From positions 1 through 18,458 of the forward strand of contig JBAWXE010000052.1 of the NCBI GenBank assembly GCA_037144255.1: DNA of 18,458 nt, given 5' to 3'. The notes under the pieces were generated by a model. It saw only the letters and a list, made by a program, of their open reading frames with translations, was not told the origin of the DNA and made no database searches. Below are positions 8,251 through 15,254 of this stretch, in pieces. The position numbers and the translations under genes are program-made. How positions within the stretch are numbered: position 1 is the first letter of the stretch; every line of letters starts with the position of its first letter. Source of the DNA: JBAWXE01 sp037144255 (lineage in GTDB: Bacteria; Bacteroidota; Bacteroidia; Chitinophagales; Chitinophagaceae).

Positions 8251-9204
8251 ATGCCTGATATATCGATTGTAGTACCACTTTTTAATGAAGAAGAATCACT
8301 GCCGGAATTGGTAGAGTGGATAGAACGTGTATGCACCGAAAATGGCTACACACATGAAGTAATACTGGTGGATGATGGCAGTAATGATAATAGCTGGAAT
8401 GTAGTATTGCAATTATCTGAACAATACAGAGCAGTAAAAGGTATCAAGTTTCAACGTAACTATGGTAAAAGTGCAGCATTGAATGAAGGTTTCAAAGCAG
8501 CATGTGGCAATGTGGTGATCACTATGGATGCCGATCTGCAGGATAGCCCTGATGAGATACCTGAACTATACAAAATGGTGATGGTAGATGGTTTTGATCT
8601 GGTGAGCGGCTGGAAAAAAGTGCGTTATGATAATGCAGTTACAAAGAACCTCCCTTCTAAATTATACAATTGGGTAAACAGGCGTGTATCGGGTATCAAG
8701 CTACACGATATGAATTGTGGGTTGAAAGCCTATAAACGGAAAGTGATCAAGAGTATAGAAGTTTATGGAGAAATGCATCGATTTATACCTGTACTGGCAA
8801 AATCTGCCGGTTTCAGAAATATAGGAGAAAAGGTAGTACAACACCGTCCAAGAAAGTATGGTGTGTCTAAATTTGGTTGGGAGAGATTTATCAATGGTTT
8901 TTTGGATCTGTTATCCTTACAGTTCGTAAGCCGTTTTGGTAAAAAACCTATGCACTTTTTTGGCATGTTAGGTACATTCACATTTTTACTAGGCTTTTTT
9001 ATTACTGCTTACCTTGTCATATCTAAACTAATGTATATGGAAACATATGCACTTTCTAATAGGCCTGGTTTCTATATTGCATTAACTACAATGGTAATAG
9101 GTACACAATTTTTTCTTACCGGTTTTGTGGCCGAGTTGGTAGCCCGTAGTGCCAGCGACAGAAACCATTATTTAATAGAGGAAAAGCTAGGTTGGGAAAA
9201 ATAA
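8251..9204 (+). CDS. Membrane-anchored family 2 glycosyltransferase (polyprenyl-phosphate type)
   Basis: A 317-residue GT2 enzyme of the DPM1/GtrB-like kind. The GT-A domain spans about residues 3-225: SIVVPLFNEEE at the N-terminus, VDDGSNDNS (about 40-48) for nucleotide binding, the metal-binding DxD in MDADLQD (D93, D95), HDMNCGLKAYKRKV (152-165) and QHRPRKYGVSKFG (197-209). Two C-terminal transmembrane helices at about 234-256 and 272-297 complete the usual layout. Such enzymes move a sugar from a nucleotide sugar to undecaprenyl phosphate on the cytoplasmic face of the inner membrane; the sugar cannot be read from the sequence. The gene starts 13 bases after the DUF4199 stop, with an AAAGGA about 11 bases before its ATG, and is the last of the four-gene run. 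The divergent GT-C-like protein is a possible user of its product. Confidence 0.88.
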   Translation: MPDISIVVPLFNEEESLPELVEWIERVCTENGYTHEVILVDDGSNDNSWNVVLQLSEQYRAVKGIKFQRNYGKSAALNEGFKAACGNVVITMDADLQDSPDEIPELYKMVMVDGFDLVSGWKKVRYDNAVTKNLPSKLYNWVNRRVSGIKLHDMNCGLKAYKRKVIKSIEVYGEMHRFIPVLAKSAGFRNIGEKVVQHRPRKYGVSKFGWERFINGFLDLLSLQFVSRFGKKPMHFFGMLGTFTFLLGFFITAYLVISKLMYMETYALSNRPGFYIALTTMVIGTQFFLTGFVAELVARSASDRNHYLIEEKLGWEK

Positions 9205-9220
9205 TTATTGCTTAATAAAA

Positions 9221-9239
9221 AACAATAATAAGTATTGTT
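9221..9239. repeat. Short AT-rich inverted repeat after the four-gene run
   Basis: AACAATA and TATTGTT are perfect 7-base arms around a 5-base spacer, starting 16 bases after the glycosyltransferase stop. The arms are weak (one G-C pair) and no U-tract follows, so a classical terminator is doubtful. It may be a protein-binding palindrome or chance. The rest of the 9205-9377 gap holds no gene that I can see. Confidence 0.3.
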
Positions 9240-9350
9240 GGTATTGATTACCACCAAATAAGACAGTAGCTTTTTACACATGCTTTGTCCTGATATTTTA
9301 TTAACATTTCTTTATTGCAAATTCTTTTAACCTTTCTCGTATTTTTCAGT

Positions 9351-9358
9351 CAACTTTG
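9351..9358 (+). promoter_or_regulatory. Weak candidate -7 element for the TonB-type receptor gene
   Basis: CAACTTTG matches TAnnTTTG at all but the first base and lies 19 bases before the ATG at 9378. That spacing is close to the alaS case (21 bases). No -33 element is clear, so this is tentative. Confidence 0.3.
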
Positions 9359-9377
9359 CTCAGTTATTAGAAAATTT

Positions 9378-12032
9378 ATGCGTCTTTTTAGAGGGTTTAG
9401 CATCACTGTGATGTGTAGTATAGTGTCGTTTTTATCATTTGCCCAGTCAGGGGTCAATTCCTCAGCAACGGCAGGTCAGCTGACAGGCCAATTAGTAGAT
9501 GGCCAAAACAAGCCGGTATCATATGCCACCGTTACCTTATTTCGTAAGGATTCATCTGTTGTGAATGGAGATCTGACAAAAGATGATGGTAGTTTTAATA
9601 TAGTAAATACCGGTATTGGTGTATTCAGATTACGTATTACAGCCATTGGTTTTAGCGATCGTAATATCAATGATATACAGATAACAGCTGCTGCTCCTGA
9701 GAAAAATATGGGACCAATAAAACTGTCAGCTTCTTCTCAAACATTGAAAGAAGTACAAGTGACCGGTGAGCGTGCCATGATGGAGATGAGTGTAGATAAG
9801 AAAACATTCAATGTAGAGAAGAATATTACTAGCGCAGGAGGTAGTGCAGGAGATGTATTGCAAAATGTACCTTCTGTATCCGTGGATGTAGATGGAAATG
9901 TAAGCTTAAGAGGTAAGGATAATGTAACTATACTGATAGATGGAAAACCAGCTACTATGTTTGGAGGTGATGTGGCATCTGCATTGCAAAGCTTGCCCGC
10001 ATCCAGTATAGAAAGTGTAGAAGTGATCACTAACCCATCTGCTAAGTATGATGCACAAGGTGTAACCGGTATCATTAATATCATTACTAAGCGAGATAAG
10101 AAATTCGGGTTCAATGGTACTGTGACATTAGGTGCAGGTACCAGAGATAAGTATAATGGTAACTTAGGTCTGAATGCGAGAAACAATAAATGGAATTTTT
10201 TCCTGAATAGTAGTTTCAGATTCAATGCCAATGCTAGTCTTACCACAACCAACCGTACCAGCAATATATATGACAGTTTGCATCAGGCCTTTGATAAATC
10301 AATTGTATCTGAAGATTATCTACGTCATTTCAATGGTTCTTTTAATACAATAGGAGCAGAATATACTATCAACAAGAACAATACGATCACATTCACGCAA
10401 AATGTGAATATAATGGAATTTGAAAACAGTGGATATGCCAATTATACTACTTATGCTAATGCATGGGATGCAGTGCAAATGAGGTATGCCGATGGTCATG
10501 GTGGACCACTGTCTCTTTCCTCATCTTTAGACTATAAGCATAAATTCAAGAAGCCCAAACAAGAGATCACTGCGAATGTTACGGGTGCAAAAATGTGGAT
10601 AACGAGAGCACAAGAGTATAATTCTCGGAATACAGTAAGAACAGCATCGGGACAGGATTCGGTAATATTTCAGTCTGTACAGATCGCACCTTCATCAGGG
10701 TCTAATGCCAGTTTGAATGCCCAAGTGGATTTCACTACACCATTCCTAACTAAAAATGGTAAACTGGATGCCGGAGCTAAGACTCAATTAGTATGGTTTG
10801 AAAGTAGTAACAACCCTTCATTTGTTAGCCCAACAGAAGTAAAAACATTTGATACAGTACTTTATAGTGCTTATAAGTATAATCAACAGACACATGCTGC
10901 ATATGCCAGCTTTAGCGATCAAGAAGGGAAGTTTAGTTATTCATTAGGCTTGCGTATGGAGGATGCGGAGTATTCAGGTACTAATAACAATCTACATACC
11001 GGATCAGAAGACAAGTTTTCTACTTCATTCTTGAATTTTTTCCCTTCAGTATTTTTATCTTATCAATTACCTAAACAACAGAGTATATATCTGAGTTATA
11101 CCCGTCGTACGAACCGTCCGGGTTTCAGACAAATGTTGCCATATAAAGATGTGTCTAATCCTCAGGATACTACATCAGGTAATCCTGATCTGATACCTGA
11201 ATTTATCCATAGTACTGAATTGAGTTACAACAAAACATCTGATAAAGGAGATAATATCATATTGAGTACCTATTATCAATATACAGAGAATATTATTCAA
11301 AGCTATCGCCAATCTTATAGCCAGGGAACTACGTATACCAGACCTGAAAATCTAAAATATGGTATCACTTATGGATTGGAACTAATAGGTCATGTACAGA
11401 TCATACCAGCATGGGATGCGACACTGAACCTTAACTATTTCCAAAATGAGATAAACGGTGATAATATCAAATCGGACAGTCTGACACATAGTTTGAACAA
11501 TAAAGGGAATAGCTGGTTTGGTAAAATGAATACCAGTATTAAACTACCAAAAGGATTTTCTTTACAGATAAACGGAAATTATGAAGCACCTAAGGTAGTG
11601 GCCCAAGGCAATCTGAAAGAATCTTATTGGATGGATGTTGCAGTACGTAAAAACTTATGGAAAAATAAAGCGACTCTTGTATTCAATGTTAGTGACGTTT
11701 TCAATACGCATAAGTATACACAAGATTATAATCTTAGTTATTATACACAAACCATATACCGTAATCGTGAAACAAGAATAGGTAATGTAACCTTTACTTA
11801 TCGTTTTGGTAAAACAGATAATAACAAGCCTGACATGGGTAAATCTTCTTCCGGTTTTGGTGGTAGTAAGCGTGGCCAGGACAAAGGAAAAGATAAAGGC
11901 AACCAGTCTCAGCAAGCTAAGGATAGAGATGGAAACCTGAAGAGCGATGAAGGTGGTGATAACCAAGGTGGTGGTCCACAAGGTGGCCCTGGTGGTGGTA
12001 CTCCTCAACCTCAACAAGGTGGATCTCATTAA
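9378..12032 (+). CDS. Outer-membrane TonB-type receptor with carboxypeptidase-like N-domain
   Basis: 884 residues from the ATG at 9378. The N-terminus is a clear signal peptide (MRLFRGF, a hydrophobic core, then FAQ at about 21-23). The frame stays open upstream to a TTG at 9315, but that start would bury the signal peptide, so it is rejected. A carboxypeptidase-regulatory-like beta domain follows (about 34-120), then KEVQVTG and a TonB-plug region (about 125-240) with SVDVDGNVSLRGKDNVTILIDGKPA and SIESVEVITNPSAKYDAQG blocks. The remainder is an outer-membrane beta-barrel of the kind found in Bacteroidota receptor-like proteins, ending in VTFTYRFGK. After the last strand there is a 72-residue hydrophilic tail (about 813-884) rich in G, Q, K and D. 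There is no adjacent SusD-like lipoprotein, so this is not a standard SusC/D pair, and the substrate is unknown. It is probably transcribed alone. Confidence 0.9.
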   Translation: MRLFRGFSITVMCSIVSFLSFAQSGVNSSATAGQLTGQLVDGQNKPVSYATVTLFRKDSSVVNGDLTKDDGSFNIVNTGIGVFRLRITAIGFSDRNINDIQITAAAPEKNMGPIKLSASSQTLKEVQVTGERAMMEMSVDKKTFNVEKNITSAGGSAGDVLQNVPSVSVDVDGNVSLRGKDNVTILIDGKPATMFGGDVASALQSLPASSIESVEVITNPSAKYDAQGVTGIINIITKRDKKFGFNGTVTLGAGTRDKYNGNLGLNARNNKWNFFLNSSFRFNANASLTTTNRTSNIYDSLHQAFDKSIVSEDYLRHFNGSFNTIGAEYTINKNNTITFTQNVNIMEFENSGYANYTTYANAWDAVQMRYADGHGGPLSLSSSLDYKHKFKKPKQEITANVTGAKMWITRAQEYNSRNTVRTASGQDSVIFQSVQIAPSSGSNASLNAQVDFTTPFLTKNGKLDAGAKTQLVWFESSNNPSFVSPTEVKTFDTVLYSAYKYNQQTHAAYASFSDQEGKFSYSLGLRMEDAEYSGTNNNLHTGSEDKFSTSFLNFFPSVFLSYQLPKQQSIYLSYTRRTNRPGFRQMLPYKDVSNPQDTTSGNPDLIPEFIHSTELSYNKTSDKGDNIILSTYYQYTENIIQSYRQSYSQGTTYTRPENLKYGITYGLELIGHVQIIPAWDATLNLNYFQNEINGDNIKSDSLTHSLNNKGNSWFGKMNTSIKLPKGFSLQINGNYEAPKVVAQGNLKESYWMDVAVRKNLWKNKATLVFNVSDVFNTHKYTQDYNLSYYTQTIYRNRETRIGNVTFTYRFGKTDNNKPDMGKSSSGFGGSKRGQDKGKDKGNQSQQAKDRDGNLKSDEGGDNQGGGPQGGPGGGTPQPQQGGSH

Positions 12033-12064
12033 TAATTTAACAGTTCCGATATAGTCTTTGGTGC

Positions 12065-12072
12065 TATATTTG
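12065..12072 (+). promoter_or_regulatory. -7 promoter element for the DUF4197 gene
   Basis: An exact TATATTTG (TAnnTTTG) lies 27 bases before the ATG at 12100, in the 67-base gap after the receptor gene. It suggests that the DUF4197 gene is transcribed separately from the receptor. Confidence 0.5.
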
Positions 12073-12099
12073 AAATAGTTAAAGTATAAATCATGTAGT

Positions 12100-12870
12100 A
12101 TGAATAATTTTCTTAGGTCATTATCCCTTTCTATAATATTGATTGTTTCTTCTGCATGCAGTTTGTATGCGCAGAATATAAAGGATATGTTCAATTCTGC
12201 TGTAAATGATACTAAGAAATTGACCAATAATAAGAATATTTCCGGCGGCTCTATTAGTAACCTTAGTCAGGCTGATATTACGGCCGGATTAAAACAAGCA
12301 CTACAAGAAGGTAGTAAGAATGCAACTAAACGATTGGGAGCTACTGATGGCTATTTTGGAAACACGTTGATCAAAATATTAATGCCAGCTGAAGCCAGAA
12401 AAGTGGAAAATACATTGAGAGAAGTGGGATTGGGTGCGCAAGTAGATAAAGCCATTTTGTCTATGAACCGTGCAGCAGAAGATGCAGCACCTAAAGCATT
12501 ATCTATTTTTGTAGATGCCATTACCAGCATGAGCATAGAAGATGGAGTAAATATACTGCGTGGTGGCAATGGAGCCGCAACAGAATATTTAAAGAAAAAG
12601 ACCACGGCATCTCTTACTGCCGCTTTCAGACCTGTTATTGAAAAATCTCTGGATAAAGTGAACGCTACAGCATATTGGAAAGAGGTATTTACTTTATATA
12701 ATGAATTGCCTACTACCATGCATAAGGTGAATCCTGACCTACCTGCATATGTTACAGAGCGTGCATTGAGTGGCTTGTTCATCAATATTGCAGATGAAGA
12801 AAACAAGATTCGTCAGGATCCTGCTGCAAGAGTCACCAGTATTTTACAGAAGGTTTTTGGCGCTAAATGA
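12100..12870 (+). CDS. DUF4197 family secreted protein
   Basis: A 256-residue protein with a signal peptide (about 1-25: MNNFLRS, a hydrophobic core, then LYAQ), so it is probably periplasmic. A cysteine lies just before the LYAQ site, but the preceding residues do not make a good lipobox, so export rather than lipidation is favoured. The mature part matches DUF4197: ITAGLKQALQEGSKNA, GYFGNTLIKILMPAEARKVE, then MNRAAEDAAPKALSIFVDAI and MSIEDGVNILRGGNGAATEYL, and a helical C-terminal half ending QKVFGAK. The family is widespread in proteobacteria and Bacteroidota and has no assigned function. It has its own TATATTTG element upstream. The DUF349 gene follows after 87 bases. Confidence 0.85.
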   Translation: MNNFLRSLSLSIILIVSSACSLYAQNIKDMFNSAVNDTKKLTNNKNISGGSISNLSQADITAGLKQALQEGSKNATKRLGATDGYFGNTLIKILMPAEARKVENTLREVGLGAQVDKAILSMNRAAEDAAPKALSIFVDAITSMSIEDGVNILRGGNGAATEYLKKKTTASLTAAFRPVIEKSLDKVNATAYWKEVFTLYNELPTTMHKVNPDLPAYVTERALSGLFINIADEENKIRQDPAARVTSILQKVFGAK

Positions 12871-12957
12871 TCCCCATGGCGCAGTTATATAATATTTTAT
12901 TAACTTTATAAGTATTATATTGTGATTAACAGACCTACACAGTTACTATTTTTTTAA

Positions 12958-14550
12958 ATGGAAGAGATCATGACTAACGAAATGAACGGGAGCTCACCCC
13001 TGCAATCATGGTGGGACAATCTTTCTTTTACAGGTAAGAATCTGTATCACCTAAGAGAAAACGGTGAACTTGTATTGCAAGCCATCAACAATAACAAAGA
13101 GCGAGTAATAGCCAATCTGAGTATAGAGAATGCAGAGGCTATACTGAAAGCTATGACGGATAAATTTCCGGAAGTAGAGGTACGCTTTAAGGAGCTTCAG
13201 GCTGAATGGAATACAACTGAAGATAAACTGAAGATGGTGGGGAAGGTAGAACGTGTGAGAGAATATTTGAATCATACTAATCTTGTAGGTGATTTTGAGG
13301 TCCTTTTTCAGCAAATATCTGAATGGGAAAAAGACCTGAAAAAACATGAAGATGAGAATTATCAAGCAAAACTCCTTTTGATACAAAAAGCAGAGGCAGC
13401 AGCTGATAATGATAAATGGAAGGAGACCACACAGCTGTTCCGCGATTTGACGGAACAGTGGAAACATATAGGCCATGTTGACAAGCATCGTAACGATGAG
13501 CTATGGAACCGCATGGAAGCCGCACGAAGCAAATTTTACGAGCGTAAACGCCAGCATCAGGATGATCAGGGAAGGGAAATGCTTCAGAATCTGGATCTGA
13601 AAATGGAGCTGGTAGAGAAAGCCGAACAACTGGCCTTATCGGAATCATGGAAAGATACTACAGAAATATTTAAGCAACTGATGGACCTATGGAAAACCAT
13701 CGGGCGCACTATGCCTGAAAAGAACGAGGAATTATGGAATCGTTTCATAATAGCAAAAAATACTTTTTACGATAGAAAGAAGGTACACTTCGAATCTATA
13801 CAGAATGAACAAGAAGCCAATCTGATCAAAAAAGAGGCAATCATAGAAAAAGCTGAAACATTAAAAGAAAGTACTAATTGGAACGATACCACCCAGGTTT
13901 ATGCAGAATTGATGGAAGAATGGAAGGCTACCGGTCGCGTACCACATGAAAAGGCAGACGAACTTTGGGGTAGGTTTACATCAATAAAGGAATACTTTTT
14001 CCAAAGAAAGAGAGACCATTTTGAAACATTGCGCGTGGTGCATGATGATAATTATGCCCAAAAAATGTCTTTGTTGAAACGTGCAGAGGTACTCAAACAT
14101 TCTACACAGTGGAGAGAAGCTACGGAAGAGATGAATGAGTTGATGACAGAATGGAAAAGGATAGGTGCAGTGCCTAAAGAACACAGTAACCGTATCTGGG
14201 AAGAGTTTTGTGCAGCTCGTAAGCATTTCTTCGACAGAAAAGATGCAGACCGCGAACGCCGAAAACAACATACTGAAAGACAAAAAGAAGTAAGGGCACA
14301 ACAAACACGCAACTTTCATCATAAACTGATAGAAGAAGTAACAGAGGAACAAGAAAAATTGGAAGATTTTAAAAATGCATTGGAAAATGTGACTAGTGGC
14401 CCTAAGGAACAAGAGTTGCGTCAGCATCTACAAAAACTAATTGAGCAAACAGAAGAAAGATTGCTACATAAAAAGCAGAAACTGGAAGAAGTGCAGAAAC
14501 AACAAAACGAATTGGAAAGCAAAGATCCGCCAACGGCTACGGAACAATAA
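12958..14550 (+). CDS. DUF349 repeat protein
   Basis: A 530-residue, highly charged, all-helical cytoplasmic protein with no signal peptide or membrane segment. It contains four DUF349 repeats in exact 77-residue register: the conserved first Trp is at 154, 231, 308 and 385. Each unit carries a KAE helix about 10 residues earlier, then W(K/N/R)-x-(T/A)-T/E, an EWK-x-(I/T)-G turn, (E/R)-(L/I)-W-x-(R/E)-(F/M), and an F-(Y/F)-x-R-K end. A degenerate fifth unit may precede them (around VRFKELQAEWN, 75-85). The C-terminal 440-520 region is a strongly predicted coiled coil of E, K and Q. The function of DUF349 proteins is not established. The start is the ATG at 12958; in-frame ATGs at 12970 and 12982 are alternatives. 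No good -7 element is visible, so read-through from the DUF4197 promoter is possible. It ends at a bidirectional terminator. Confidence 0.9.
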   Translation: MEEIMTNEMNGSSPLQSWWDNLSFTGKNLYHLRENGELVLQAINNNKERVIANLSIENAEAILKAMTDKFPEVEVRFKELQAEWNTTEDKLKMVGKVERVREYLNHTNLVGDFEVLFQQISEWEKDLKKHEDENYQAKLLLIQKAEAAADNDKWKETTQLFRDLTEQWKHIGHVDKHRNDELWNRMEAARSKFYERKRQHQDDQGREMLQNLDLKMELVEKAEQLALSESWKDTTEIFKQLMDLWKTIGRTMPEKNEELWNRFIIAKNTFYDRKKVHFESIQNEQEANLIKKEAIIEKAETLKESTNWNDTTQVYAELMEEWKATGRVPHEKADELWGRFTSIKEYFFQRKRDHFETLRVVHDDNYAQKMSLLKRAEVLKHSTQWREATEEMNELMTEWKRIGAVPKEHSNRIWEEFCAARKHFFDRKDADRERRKQHTERQKEVRAQQTRNFHHKLIEEVTEEQEKLEDFKNALENVTSGPKEQELRQHLQKLIEQTEERLLHKKQKLEEVQKQQNELESKDPPTATEQ

Positions 14551-14560
14551 TGAAATAGAA

Positions 14561-14587
14561 AAAGCCTGTACAACTTGTACAGGCTTT
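14561..14587. terminator. Bidirectional intrinsic terminator between convergent genes
   Basis: AAAGCCTGTAC (14561-14571) pairs perfectly with GTACAGGCTTT (14577-14587) around a 5-base AACTT loop. It lies 10 bases after the DUF349 stop, and its minus-strand reading ends in a TTTTTC run 31 bases after the stop of the convergent thioredoxin-like gene, so it can serve both. Confidence 0.85.
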
Positions 14588-14618
14588 CTTCTTATATCAC
14601 TATGGGTTAGTAAGTATC

Positions 14619-15131
14619 TTATTTTTTAGTGGCTGCTATTACATCACTTATCCTCACAGTTTGTTCAAAAGATTTGACAAGTTTCTTATGCTTGTCATAT
14701 ACTACTACGAAAGGTACGAATTTTGTTTTATAAAAATCCATAAAAAAGAATGTTTGATCTTTTCCTACAGTAACGTTCTTGTATTTTCCTAGATCCATTT
14801 TATCATAAAATGCCTTTAGAGATGTAAGCCCCATAAAGGTGGTGAGGTAAATATTTACATTGCTCAGCGAGTCCATTTTCTTTACCATATCATCAATGAA
14901 ATGTTGGCAATGGTCGCATTCAGGGCTGAACATTACCAGAATAGTAGACTTCCCTTCTTTTATATTGAAAGTGTTGAATGTTTTCACACTATCCATCATC
15001 AGTATATTGAATGCCGGTAATGTAGGGTGCTTTTTATAGGGTGGTATGGTATCGGTGGCAGATGACTGAGCAAATGCATCCATTGAGGCAAATAAAGTAC
15101 AAATAAGAGCCAGTAATATTGTTTTTTTCAT
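14619..15131 (-). CDS. Secreted thioredoxin-fold protein (TlpA/ResA-like)
   Basis: A 170-residue protein with a signal peptide (MKKTILLALICTLFASM then AFAQ, about 1-22), so it acts in the periplasm. The mature part has a thioredoxin fold: ILVMFSPECDHC with a C72-x-x-C75 redox pair (CDHC), and a FVPFVVVYD strand giving the cis-proline (P140). It is likely a thiol-disulfide oxidoreductase, probably a reductant in envelope redox chemistry. It is shorter than typical TlpA or ResA proteins and has no membrane anchor or second domain; its partner is unknown. The start is the ATG at 15131, with a minus-strand TACATTTG element 53 bases upstream. The gene is divergent from the helicase-nuclease gene and convergent with the DUF349 gene. 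Confidence 0.88.
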   Translation of the reverse strand: MKKTILLALICTLFASMDAFAQSSATDTIPPYKKHPTLPAFNILMMDSVKTFNTFNIKEGKSTILVMFSPECDHCQHFIDDMVKKMDSLSNVNIYLTTFMGLTSLKAFYDKMDLGKYKNVTVGKDQTFFFMDFYKTKFVPFVVVYDKHKKLVKSFEQTVRISDVIAATKK

Positions 15132-15184
15132 GTATTACAGATATTGGGTGTTACCTATCGTTCTTATTTTTTATGTAACGTATA

Positions 15185-15192
15185 CAAATGTA
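15185..15192 (-). promoter_or_regulatory. -7 promoter element for the thioredoxin-like gene
   Basis: The minus strand reads TACATTTG, an exact TAnnTTTG match, 53 bases upstream of the ATG at 15131. It lies in the divergent gap of about 120 bases shared with the helicase-nuclease gene. That gene has no exact TAnnTTTG of its own; the nearest is TAGTCTTTG at 15197-15205, with one extra spacer base. Confidence 0.45.
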
Positions 15193-15254
15193 CATATAGT
15201 CTTTGTTTTTCTCATCATAATCCTTCTTAACTTCATGCCACTATATATACTATC

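Noticed and set aside
9221..9239. The AT-rich inverted repeat as a terminator for the four-gene run
   Set aside because: Only one G-C pair in a 7-bp stem and no following T-run; kept as a repeat only.
9315..9377. Upstream TTG start for the TonB-type receptor
   Set aside because: The extra 21 residues precede a complete signal peptide that begins at the ATG at 9378, and a candidate -7 element lies within the extension.
9378..12032. SusC/SusD polysaccharide-utilisation locus
   Set aside because: There is no SusD-like lipoprotein, glycoside hydrolase or sensor next to the receptor, and the barrel is of the receptor-like type without the SusC layout.
13357..14280. The 231-base periodicity as a DNA tandem repeat or CRISPR-like array
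   Set aside because: The period is in the protein motif; the DNA units have diverged strongly and there are no identical repeats with unique spacers.
12049..15205. The same 12-mer ATATAGTCTTTG upstream of the DUF4197 gene (12049-12060) and the helicase-nuclease gene (15194-15205)
   Set aside because: Several 12-mer coincidences are expected by chance in AT-rich sequence of this length, and the DUF4197 gene already has an exact TAnnTTTG closer to its start; at best it is a variant -7 with one extra spacer base.
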